From an uncultured Desulfobacterium sp. (lineage in GTDB: Bacteria > Desulfobacterota > Desulfobacteria > Desulfobacterales > Desulfobacteraceae), in NCBI GenBank assembly GCA_937124525.1, contig CAKZLA010000180.1, positions 1 to 23,441 of the forward strand: a stretch of DNA of 23,441 nucleotides. Reading direction: 5' to 3'. Positions 1 to 6,235 of this stretch are shown in pieces (positions within the stretch are counted from its first letter, which is position 1; every line of letters begins with the position of its first letter). Made by a program: the position numbers and the translations under genes. The notes below the pieces were generated by a model, which was given only the letters and a program-made list of their open reading frames with translations, ran no database searches and had not been told where the DNA came from.

Positions 1-1
1 T

Positions 2-250
2 AAGCTTAAAGCTGCTAAATATGTCATGGAAAAGGACGCACACCTTTTCATCGGTGGGGTCAAGGAACGGCCCATTGCCTATAAGCTGGGCATTGGCTTC
101 TGCGATCATAACCATGAAAGAAAGATTCCCCTGGTGGGATTTGAGGGCATGAAAAACTTTGCCAGGGAAGTCCATGAAACCGTGACAAGTCCCGTGTGGG
201 AGCTTGTCCCCAGAAAAACATTTAACCCGGTTAGCTTAAAGAGAGGGTGA
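2..250 (+). CDS. nifE: NifE, nitrogenase FeMo-cofactor scaffold subunit, C-terminal end (5' truncated)
   Basis: This is the last 82 codons of a reading frame already open at the window edge, ending in TGA at 248-250. The residues GGVKERPIAYKLGIGFCDHN followed by ERK and GFEGM resemble the C-terminus of NifE, the alpha-like subunit of the NifEN scaffold on which the FeMo-cofactor precursor is matured. NifD, the catalytic paralogue, also has a KE-x-phi-K-G tail, but the HNHER segment and the immediately following nifN favour NifE. The stop codon abuts nifN: it overlaps a possible GTG start at 247 and lies 5 bases before the ATG at 256, so translational coupling is likely. The upstream part, including the cluster-binding cysteines, is outside the window. 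Confidence 0.8.
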   Translation, partial: KLKAAKYVMEKDAHLFIGGVKERPIAYKLGIGFCDHNHERKIPLVGFEGMKNFAREVHETVTSPVWELVPRKTFNPVSLKRG

Positions 251-255
251 ACCCC

Positions 256-1641
256 ATGATAAAAACAAAACCATACACTGCCACCCGAAATGCTTGCAAA
301 ATGTGCACCCCCCTTGGCGCCACACTGGTTTTTCACGGAATCCAGGGAACCATTCCCCTTTTGCATGGCTCCCAGGGGTGCTCAACCTATATGAGAAGAT
401 ATCTCATCAGCCATTTCAGGGAACCCGTTGATATTGCCTCATCTAATTTCAGCGAAGATACGGCCATCTTTGGCGGCAGGAAAAACTTGGAACTTGCCAT
501 TAAAAATGTCGCCAGTCAATACACCCCGGAAATGATCGGCATTGCCACCACCTGCCTTTCGGAAACCATTGGGGATGACGTAACCATGATTTTAAATGGT
601 ATAGGAAATACTGTGGGCGACACTATCCTGGTTCACGTGTCAACACCCAGCTATACCGGAACCCATGTGGACGGGTTTCACGGTGCGGTTCGGGCCGTTG
701 TGGACAGATGCAATCCCCTAACGCCTCAAATGGCATATGATTCTTTGAAGCGAAAAAAAATAAACGTTTTTCCGGGCATGCTTTCCAATGAAGATCTTCG
801 GCATATAAAGGAGATTTTCACAGATTTTACCACTGATTTCACGATTTTGCCGGATTATTCAGAGCGGTTGGAAGGCCCCTCCTGGGAGGACTACCAGGCC
901 ATTCAGAGAGGTGGAACCCCCATTGGTGAGATCAAGTCCATGCATCGTGCCTCTGCCAGCGTTGAATTTGGATCTATTCTGGCTGGAACGGTGGCACAAC
1001 AGGAGAGACAAAGTGCTGGATCTCTTTTAAAGGAGCGATTTGAGGTTCCTCTGGCTTCCCTGGGTATCCCCGTGGGCGTGAAGGCCACGGACATTTTCTT
1101 TTCAGAGCTGGAAAGACTGACCTCAACGCCCACCCCGGAAAAATATAAAAAACAGCGGGGTCGATTGATTGACACCTATGTGGATGGGAACAAATATGTA
1201 TCCAGGAAAAGAGCGGTTGTCTACGGGGAGGAAGATTTTGTGGTTGCCATGGCAGGGTTTCTGGCCGAGGTGGGCATCATACCGGTTCTCTGTGCTTCCG
1301 GCGGGAAGAGCGGCTTATTGGAAAAAGCCCTGAAAACAATCCTTTCACCCAATATCCTGAAACAGGTGACGGTCCACCAGGGGATGGACTTTACCCAGAT
1401 GGAGGAGGCGGCAAGGCTTCTGAGCCCGGATTTTGTGATGGGTAACAGTAAGGGATACACCATGTCACGTCACCTCAATGTCCCCCTGGTCAGGGTTGGT
1501 TTTCCCATCCATGACCGCATGGGGGGCCCCCGGGTTCTTCATATCGGCTATAAAGGCGCACAGGAATTGTTTGATACCATCGTTAATACCTTGCTCCAGT
1601 GGCAGCAAGATACTTCAAAAATCGGTTACGCCTACATGTAA
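256..1641 (+). CDS. nifN: NifN, nitrogenase FeMo-cofactor scaffold subunit beta
   Basis: A 461-residue member of the nitrogenase component 1 family (oxidoreductase/nitrogenase fold). It should form the NifEN heterotetramer that receives NifB-co from NifB and matures it with molybdenum and homocitrate. Near the N-terminus are C14, C17 and the PLLHGSQGC loop with C42, a position matching the conserved cluster-ligand cysteine of NifN. The SHFREP segment (about 52-58) and the C-terminal VMGNSKG/VGFPIHDRMGG stretch (about 395-420) are also family hallmarks. The length is normal. I chose the ATG at 256 because GAGGG at 243-247 is well spaced for it; the overlapping GTG at 247 is possible and would add three residues. 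Its order after nifE and before nifB fits a standard nif operon. NifK is the main alternative, but the length and neighbours argue against it. Confidence 0.88.
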   Translation: MIKTKPYTATRNACKMCTPLGATLVFHGIQGTIPLLHGSQGCSTYMRRYLISHFREPVDIASSNFSEDTAIFGGRKNLELAIKNVASQYTPEMIGIATTCLSETIGDDVTMILNGIGNTVGDTILVHVSTPSYTGTHVDGFHGAVRAVVDRCNPLTPQMAYDSLKRKKINVFPGMLSNEDLRHIKEIFTDFTTDFTILPDYSERLEGPSWEDYQAIQRGGTPIGEIKSMHRASASVEFGSILAGTVAQQERQSAGSLLKERFEVPLASLGIPVGVKATDIFFSELERLTSTPTPEKYKKQRGRLIDTYVDGNKYVSRKRAVVYGEEDFVVAMAGFLAEVGIIPVLCASGGKSGLLEKALKTILSPNILKQVTVHQGMDFTQMEEAARLLSPDFVMGNSKGYTMSRHLNVPLVRVGFPIHDRMGGPRVLHIGYKGAQELFDTIVNTLLQWQQDTSKIGYAYM

Positions 1642-1647
1642 TCTAAA

Positions 1648-1736
1648 TAACTGCCACGGGCAGACCGTATTCTGGACTCGGCCTGCCCACAACGAAGCAT
1701 GAAAGAATGTTAGGCGTCTCTACTCTTTCATATAAA
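1648..1736 (+). repeat. Two-hairpin dispersed repeat, copy A
   Basis: Begins six bases after the nifN stop. The first hairpin uses the conserved arms GGGCAG (1658-1663) and CTGCCC around the GACCGTATT core. The second pairs ATGAAAGA (about 1699-1706) with TCTTTCAT (about 1724-1731) and ends in the shared TATAA tail. The second stem differs in sequence from most other copies but keeps the same layout. It is non-coding in all frames that matter. Confidence 0.8.
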
Positions 1737-1758
1737 CGGTCATGTCGAGCTGCCGACA

Positions 1759-1784
1759 CCCAGTACCCAATACCCAGTACCCAG
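1759..1784. repeat. Short tandem repeat, 7-bp CCCARTA units
   Basis: The run reads CCCAGTA, CCCAATA, CCCAGTA, CCCAG: nearly four units of seven bases. It lies between dispersed-repeat copies A and B in the nifN-nifB spacer. No function is evident. It could be a slippage-prone tract or part of a larger degenerate element. Confidence 0.75.
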
Positions 1785-1796
1785 AATCTGTTTTTT

Positions 1797-1894
1797 ATAA
1801 ACTGCCACGGGCAGACCATATTGGGGATCTGACCTGCCCACAACAAGTATCGAAACTCCAGTTATTACAAGTCATTGGATGGAGTTTCCTATAA
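1797..1894 (+). repeat. Two-hairpin dispersed repeat, copy B
   Basis: Full-length copy just upstream of nifB. Hairpin 1 uses GGGCAG and CTGCCC. Hairpin 2 is a perfect 9-bp stem, GAAACTCCA (1852-1860) with TGGAGTTTC (1880-1888), followed by the CCTATAA tail. An in-frame ATG at 1879 lies inside the second stem, which is why a longer nifB start there is unlikely. The copy would lie in the nifB 5' leader if nifN and nifB are co-transcribed. Confidence 0.85.
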
Positions 1895-1917
1895 AAGGAA
1901 TGAGAAAGGATAGAAAA

Positions 1918-3192
1918 ATGAATGTTAACAATCACCCCTGTTTTAACGCAAGTGCCTGTAAAAGTTGGGGACGGGTTCATCTTCCAGTTGCCCCTCGCTG
2001 TAATATCCAGTGTAATTTTTGTAATCGAAAATTTGATTGTGTCAATGAAAGCAGGCCCGGTGTCAGCAGCGGTATTCTTTCTCCTTTCCAGGCCATGGAA
2101 TATCTCAAACGGGTGGTGGAACGGAAAAAAAATATTTCCGTGGTGGGTATTGCCGGGCCTGGCGATCCCTTTGCCAATCCAGAAGAGACCCTGCAAACCA
2201 TTGAGATGATCAACCAGGAATATCCTGACATGCTCCTTTGCCTTGCAAGCAATGGGCTGAACCTTCCCGATTACCTGGATGATATTGCAAAATTTAATGT
2301 CAGCCATGTGAGCATTACCATTAACGCCGTTGATTTGGAAATCAGTAAGAAAATCTATTCCTGGGTTCGGTTCGGTAAAAAGTCTCTAAACCCTGAAAAG
2401 GGTGTCAAACTGCTTCTGGAAAAACAGATGGAATCGGTGGCGGGTTTAGTAGAGAGGGGAATCATTGTAAAGGTCAACACCATTGTTCTGCCCGGCATCA
2501 ATGATCATCACGTTGTCGATATTGCCCGGGAAATGTCCGGGATGGGCGTGGATCTGCTCAATTGCATGCCCTATTATCCCAATGAGGGATCTAATTTCTC
2601 CCACCTTGGAGAGCCCACCAAGGAGGAGATCGCAAAAATTCAGGCAGAGGCCCAACAGTACATCCCCCAGATGAAGCACTGCAAGCGGTGCCGGGCCGAT
2701 GCCGTTGGCATCCTGGGTGAAGCACCAGATAAAGTGTTGGAGAAGAGCCTCATAGAATGCGCATCCCTTAAGGAAATCCCTGAAATTGATATCAACACCC
2801 TGATGCGCCCTTATATTGCCGTGGGAACCCGGGAAGGGGTTCTGGTGAACCAGCATCTGGGAGAGGCAACGGAACTATCCATCTATGATCCCCGCCAGGA
2901 AAAGCTGCTTTGGGTGGAAAAGAGACCGCTTCCAGAACCAGGTGGTGGGAACGCCAGATGGCATGCCGTGGCAGAAAGTCTCAAGGATTGTCATCTCATC
3001 CTGGTGGGCGGTGTGGGAGAAGCCCCGAAAGAGGTGCTCATGGAGCATGGATTTGAAATACTCATGGTCAACGGCCTGATCCAGGAAGTGATTGATGGCG
3101 TGAAAAACAAACAGAACATAACCCATCTGATTAAAAGAGCCCCCCGGGATTGTAATGCAGAATGTTCCGGGTCGGGAATGGGATGCATGTAA
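1918..3192 (+). CDS. nifB: NifB, radical SAM FeMo-cofactor core synthase with C-terminal NifX/NafY-like domain
   Basis: A 424-residue protein that fuses two [4Fe-4S] clusters with a carbide and an extra sulfur to make NifB-co, the precursor of all nitrogenase cofactors. The radical SAM cysteines are C28-x3-C32-x2-C35 (CNIQCNFC), preceded by HPC8 and C14, the extra N-terminal cysteines typical of NifB. GIAGPGDPFANP (about 77-88) is the characteristic glycine-rich loop. From about residue 295 a dinitrogenase-cofactor-binding (NifX/NafY) domain follows, with VNQHLGEA and LVGGVGEAP. The tail carries a cysteine-rich CNAECSGSGMGC. The start at 1918 has AAAGGA at 1905-1910, seven bases upstream. An in-frame ATG at 1879 falls within a repeat hairpin and has no ribosome-binding site. 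The gene lies between nifN and a nif-type ferredoxin, as expected for this operon. Confidence 0.93.
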   Translation: MNVNNHPCFNASACKSWGRVHLPVAPRCNIQCNFCNRKFDCVNESRPGVSSGILSPFQAMEYLKRVVERKKNISVVGIAGPGDPFANPEETLQTIEMINQEYPDMLLCLASNGLNLPDYLDDIAKFNVSHVSITINAVDLEISKKIYSWVRFGKKSLNPEKGVKLLLEKQMESVAGLVERGIIVKVNTIVLPGINDHHVVDIAREMSGMGVDLLNCMPYYPNEGSNFSHLGEPTKEEIAKIQAEAQQYIPQMKHCKRCRADAVGILGEAPDKVLEKSLIECASLKEIPEIDINTLMRPYIAVGTREGVLVNQHLGEATELSIYDPRQEKLLWVEKRPLPEPGGGNARWHAVAESLKDCHLILVGGVGEAPKEVLMEHGFEILMVNGLIQEVIDGVKNKQNITHLIKRAPRDCNAECSGSGMGCM

Positions 3193-3219
3193 AAAAATAA
3201 CAAAAAGGAAAATAAAAAA

Positions 3220-3525
3220 ATGGAAAAACCAACCCACCACATTCTGGTATGTGCAAGCTTCAGACCCAACGGAGAACCCAAAGGAAAATGCCAGCGTAAA
3301 AATTCCATGGAGTTTCTTCCCTACATTGAAAACGAGATCATTGACCGGGGCCTTGAAAATGTAATTGTCTCTTCCACCTGTTGTCTGAAGCTCTGTGATG
3401 AGGGCCCGGTGATGGTAATTTATCCTGAGAATCAATGGTATGGCAATGTGACGTCTGAAGATATTATTGACGAAATTCTCGATGCCCTTGAAGATGGTGG
3501 AACCGCAACAGAATATCTTTTATAA
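3220..3525 (+). CDS. Thioredoxin-like [2Fe-2S] ferredoxin, nif-associated
   Basis: A 101-residue protein of the thioredoxin-fold [2Fe-2S] ferredoxin family, known from the Clostridium pasteurianum and Azotobacter nitrogenase-linked ferredoxins. The cluster ligands are expected to be C11, C24, C55 and C59; C54 is an adjacent extra cysteine. ILVCASFRPNG, the KGKC loop and the DEGPVMVIYPENQWYG stretch are family hallmarks. It probably serves as an electron carrier for nitrogenase or for cofactor assembly, possibly for NifB. It starts 27 bases after the nifB stop, with AAGGAA ten or so bases upstream of the ATG, and is probably co-transcribed with nifB. Its exact redox partner cannot be read from the sequence. 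Confidence 0.88.
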   Translation: MEKPTHHILVCASFRPNGEPKGKCQRKNSMEFLPYIENEIIDRGLENVIVSSTCCLKLCDEGPVMVIYPENQWYGNVTSEDIIDEILDALEDGGTATEYLL

Positions 3526-3571
3526 TTGTCATGGGCAGACCAAGAGGATTCCCCCTGCTCTGCCCATTGAC
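3522..3571 (+). repeat. Two-hairpin repeat, copy C (first hairpin only), possible terminator or processing site
   Basis: TAATTGTCATGGGCAGACC matches the consensus TAACTGCCACGGGCAGACC except for three C-to-T changes. The arms GTCATGGGCAGA (3528-3539) and TCTGCCCATTGAC (3559-3571) pair with one bulge, giving a longer stem than in other copies. It starts at the ferredoxin stop. There is no strong T-tract, so intrinsic termination is uncertain. The second hairpin is missing. Confidence 0.65.
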
Positions 3572-3596
3572 CTTGCAAATAGTATACTGCCATAAT
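3567..3596 (+). promoter_or_regulatory. Candidate sigma-70-type promoter for nifV
   Basis: TTGACC (3567-3572) and CATAAT (3591-3596) are 18 bases apart, with a likely start near 3603, close to the nifV ribosome-binding site. The -35 box overlaps the right arm of hairpin copy C. No GG-N10-GC sigma-54 element was found in this spacer. This is a weak call from motif reading only. Confidence 0.25.
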
Positions 3597-3619
3597 GCCG
3601 CTTCCCAAAGGAGTTCTCC

Positions 3620-4759
3620 ATGGTAACGTTAGATGATAAAAGAAAAATATGGATGGTGGACACCACCTTGCGCGATGGTGAACAGGCCCCCGGAGTGGTA
3701 TTTAACACCCAGGAAAAGCTTGAAATTGCCATGGCACTTGATGGCATGGGAATAGACGAGATTGAAGTGGGCATTCCAGCCATGGGGGATCAGGCCTGCC
3801 AGGATATCAGGAAAATTGCCGGGTTGCATCCGGCCTGCGTCCTCTCCTGCTGGTGCCGGGCTAATAAAAAAGATATAGAGGCGGCAGCCCTCTGTAATAC
3901 CCCGGGGGTACATATCAGCTTTCCCACCTCTTCTGTCCTTCTTAAAACCTTTGACCGGGACGAGGCCTGGGTGATGAATACCCTGACGGATCTGGTGGGG
4001 GTTGCGAAAAGATATTTTGACAGGGTTTCCGTGGGAGCCCAGGATGCCACCCGGACCCGGCAGGCATTTTTGTATGAATTTGCAGATCTTGCCTGTGATG
4101 TCGGGGCAGACCGTTTAAGGCTTGCGGATACGGTGGGGATGATCAGTCCTTCCATGGTGATGAAAACCATCACGGGTCTTTCCCGCAGGGTTCCAAATCT
4201 TGACCTTGAATTCCACGGACATAACGATCTTGGCATGGCCACTGCCAACGCCGTCACCGCCGTGGAGGCAGGGGCATCCGCCTTGAGTGTAACAGTGAAC
4301 GGGCTGGGTGAAAGGGCTGGCAATGCGCCCCTGGAAGAGGTGGCCATGGCTCTTTTTGAAGTGGGGGGATACAAGAGTGCCATCAACAACCGTCTTATGA
4401 CGGATCTTTGCCATTTGGTTGCCAGGGCCTCGGGCCGGGTAATTCATGAATCAAAACCCATTGTCGGGGAAAATGTTTTCCGTCATGAATCAGGCATTCA
4501 TTGTTCCGGGCTTTTAAGGGATGGATCATCCTATCAGCTTTTTGAACCTGAAACCGTGGGTAAAAAAGAGAGTGAATATGTGATCGGGTATCATTCCGGA
4601 TCAGCTGCCATCGGCCATGTGCTTAAACAACAGGGCATTTTTATTGATAAAAAAGGTGCAAGTGAATTGATCCCCATGGTGAGGGAAAAAGCCTTTCAAC
4701 AAAAATCATTGCTGACCCCTGAAGCGCTTAAGGAACTTTATTTTCTCAGCACTGGATGA
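3620..4759 (+). CDS. nifV: NifV, homocitrate synthase
   Basis: A 379-residue enzyme of the HMG-CoA lyase-like TIM-barrel family (isopropylmalate/homocitrate synthases). It condenses acetyl-CoA with 2-oxoglutarate to give homocitrate, the organic ligand of the FeMo-cofactor. DTTLRDGEQAPG at about residues 14-25 carries the metal-binding Asp and catalytic Arg/Glu. LEFHGHNDLGMATANAV (about 193-209) carries the metal-binding histidines, and NGLGERAGN follows. The length fits NifV, which lacks the LeuA regulatory domain. The ATG at 3620 has AAAGGAG at 3608-3613. It ends the nif block; the next gene is over 700 bases away. By sequence alone a related citramalate or isopropylmalate synthase is possible, but the nif context settles it. 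Confidence 0.9.
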   Translation: MVTLDDKRKIWMVDTTLRDGEQAPGVVFNTQEKLEIAMALDGMGIDEIEVGIPAMGDQACQDIRKIAGLHPACVLSCWCRANKKDIEAAALCNTPGVHISFPTSSVLLKTFDRDEAWVMNTLTDLVGVAKRYFDRVSVGAQDATRTRQAFLYEFADLACDVGADRLRLADTVGMISPSMVMKTITGLSRRVPNLDLEFHGHNDLGMATANAVTAVEAGASALSVTVNGLGERAGNAPLEEVAMALFEVGGYKSAINNRLMTDLCHLVARASGRVIHESKPIVGENVFRHESGIHCSGLLRDGSSYQLFEPETVGKKESEYVIGYHSGSAAIGHVLKQQGIFIDKKGASELIPMVREKAFQQKSLLTPEALKELYFLSTG

Positions 4760-5113
4760 TAAGCAGGCTCAACCGTTTTTGATTTTTGACAGCGCAGATC
4801 AGATAGCAACAATTAAACAATTGAAATTTAACAGTATTTTAATTGTCGACTGTTTGGTACATATCCACTTGCCGACGTTAGAACCAATCCCCAAAATACA
4901 TACAAGGTGATTTTTTTACCTTTAAATAGCATAAATTCCAGACCCCTTTGAGAAGACACCCCTTTGATTTCCAAATTTGTGTAAAAAGTGGGATAGGTCC
5001 CCTTTTTTTTAGTTGCTTCAAGATGCTTCTTTTGATATCTTCCGAATGCATTTTACCTCTGTTTTTTATTTTCAGTCACTCAGATGATATAGATAAATAA
5101 AACGGAGGTGGTA
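4760..5113. other. Gene-free spacer downstream of nifV
   Basis: No reading frame with coding character was found on either strand. The stretch contains scattered AT-rich runs, a 'TTCCAGACCCCTTTGAGAAG' segment followed by a second CACCCCTTTG, and a T8 run at 5003-5010. The repeated CCCCTTT words may be decayed mobile-element ends. No clear nifV terminator hairpin was seen. Confidence 0.5.
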
Positions 5114-5215
5114 GTAAGTTCTCAATAAGTCCGGGCATTCAGGGGATTCCTTTGAATACCACCCGGTTTTTAAGGGTTCCGCAGGTTCTCTCACCCCGGG
5201 TTATTGAGAACTTAC
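5114..5215. mobile_element. 102-bp inverted-repeat element (MITE-like), related to the insertion-sequence end at 23365
   Basis: GTAAGTTCTCAATAAGTCCG at 5114-5133 (the arm continues GG to 5135) is mirrored by CCCGGGTTATTGAGAACTTA (plus C) at 5195-5215. The first 15 bases are a perfect inverted repeat, and the following bases pair partly. The inside is too short to code. The same 22-base end recurs at 23365-23386 with one difference, so this is probably a non-autonomous derivative or a deleted remnant of that element. No direct target repeat is visible beside it. Confidence 0.7.
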
Positions 5216-5252
5216 CGTGGGTAATCATAATTTATTGAATTGATAGCGTATT

Positions 5253-5284
5253 CGGGGTTGGTCATAAGCTGGGCCACTATACGG
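5253..5284 (-). repeat. 32-bp dispersed block, copy 1 (reverse)
   Basis: Read on the minus strand, CCGTATAGTGGCCCAGCTTA then TGACCAACCCCG matches 22188-22219 at 28 of 32 positions, and all four differences are transitions. In both places a two-hairpin repeat lies nearby, though in a different relative order. Its function is unknown. Confidence 0.7.
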
Positions 5285-5299
5285 GAAATAGAACTTTAC

Positions 5300-5392
5300 T
5301 CATCGCAAGATTCCGTAATAACAGGATTTAATTTTTACCATTAAAATTCCATCCAGGCCGGGTCCAGAATACGGTCTGCCCGTGGCAGTTAT
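5300..5392 (-). repeat. Two-hairpin dispersed repeat, degenerate copy H (reverse)
   Basis: On the minus strand it begins ATAACTGCCACGGGCAGACC (from 5392) and continues GTATTCTGGACCCGGCCTG, nearly identical to copy A. The following part is strongly diverged but keeps a GTTATTAC core. It is the only copy in reverse orientation and lies upstream of the TetR-type gene. Confidence 0.65.
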
Positions 5393-5415
5393 AAAAATGA
5401 GCAAAATGCGGGGTA

Positions 5416-5444
5416 TTGATTAAATATTTTTAATATTCTACAAT
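5416..5444 (+). promoter_or_regulatory. Candidate promoter of the TetR-type regulator, with an AT-rich palindrome between its boxes
   Basis: TTGATT (5416-5421) and TACAAT (5439-5444) are exactly 17 bases apart, with a predicted start near 5451 and the gene at 5482. The spacer holds AATATTTTTAATATT (5423-5437), a symmetric AATATT-TTT-AATATT motif. A repressor bound there would block the promoter, so autoregulation is plausible. The same 13-base word recurs at 8619-8631. Confidence 0.4.
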
Positions 5445-5481
5445 AGATTCCTTATTTCCTCTAAAAAATTACTTTTATAAA

Positions 5482-6099
5482 ATGGTGAAAATGAAGGACT
5501 TATCGACAAAGAAAAAATTGGATATAACAACTAAAGCCAAGCTGGAGGAAGTAGTTAAGGAACTTTTCAGCCAACAAGATTTTCATCAGGTTCGTATGCG
5601 ACGTATTGCTCAGAAAACCGGTATTGGGCTCAATACTATTTACCTGCATTATGAAAGTAAGGAGCGGCTTCTTTTCTCTTTCATCAGGGACTGGATACAG
5701 GAACTTGATGAGCGTGTGGTTGAGCATTTGCAGGGTTTGGAAGACATAAAGGAAAAAATACGTAAAACCATCTGGGTTCTTCTTGATTTTTATGACAGAA
5801 ACCCGGATATAGGTCAAATCCTCTTATTTACCGTACCCTTCAAGACCTGGAGTACCGATGAAACCTTCAGCCACAAGGACCTTTCAAAACGAATCATTGC
5901 TCTTTTGAAGGAAGGTCAGGCAAAAGGAGTCCTTGATACAACCATCCCGGCAGAATTTATGTTTGACGTCCTTTACGGGGTAATTCATCGTGCTGTTTAT
6001 ATCTCCTTTTACAAGGGCAAACAAGAGAGCCTGACTTCTCGTATCAACCTGTTCCACCGTGTTTTATGGCGGGCTATCGAAGCACCGGCCGACGCATAA
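5482..6099 (+). CDS. TetR/AcrR-family transcriptional regulator
   Basis: A 205-residue regulator with an N-terminal helix-turn-helix (about residues 18-65). The motif MRRIAQKTGIGLNTIYLHYE followed by SKERLL is diagnostic of the TetR family. The C-terminal alpha-helical part would bind a ligand, typically an acyl-CoA or aromatic compound in regulators near beta-oxidation genes; the actual ligand is unknown. The ATG at 5482 has no obvious Shine-Dalgarno sequence. The ATG at 5491, in frame and three codons later, is equally possible. It converges with the outer-membrane gene and lies 2.8 kb before the acyl-CoA dehydrogenase. It is likely the local regulator of the catabolic cluster, an inference from position and from an AT-rich word shared between its promoter and the control region at 8557-8631. 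Confidence 0.85.
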   Translation: MVKMKDLSTKKKLDITTKAKLEEVVKELFSQQDFHQVRMRRIAQKTGIGLNTIYLHYESKERLLFSFIRDWIQELDERVVEHLQGLEDIKEKIRKTIWVLLDFYDRNPDIGQILLFTVPFKTWSTDETFSHKDLSKRIIALLKEGQAKGVLDTTIPAEFMFDVLYGVIHRAVYISFYKGKQESLTSRINLFHRVLWRAIEAPADA

Positions 6100-6159
6100 T
6101 ATATTGTAGCAGCTCGCATTGTCATGAATTCATACCCTGTCCGCTTAAGCAATAAAAAA

Positions 6160-6191
6160 ATCCCTTGCCACCTGATGAGGTGGCAAGGGAT
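6160..6191 (-). terminator. Strong intrinsic terminator between convergent genes
   Basis: ATCCCTTGCCACCT (6160-6173) and AGGTGGCAAGGGAT (6178-6191) form a perfect 14-bp stem with a four-base loop. Seven A residues at 6154-6160 become a T-tract on the minus strand, so it ends the outer-membrane protein transcript. It may also stop tetR transcripts as a weaker terminator without a T-run. Confidence 0.88.
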
Positions 6192-6200
6192 GAGTTCTCC

Positions 6201-6226
6201 CACTCTGATATCTCTGATATCAGGGT
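6201..6226. repeat. Inverted repeat CTGATATC-TCT-GATATCAG
   Basis: A perfect 8-bp inverted repeat with a three-base spacer, extending with one mismatch to CAC...GTG. It lies directly downstream of the outer-membrane protein stop on the minus strand and before the strong terminator. It may add a second stem to the transcript 3' end. Protein binding is also possible. Confidence 0.6.
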
Positions 6227-6235
6227 GTTATTGCA

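Noticed and set aside
1643..2307. Minus-strand frames over the nifN-nifB spacer and nifB.
   Set aside because: They run through repeats or lie opposite nifB, have no ribosome site and no recognisable domain.
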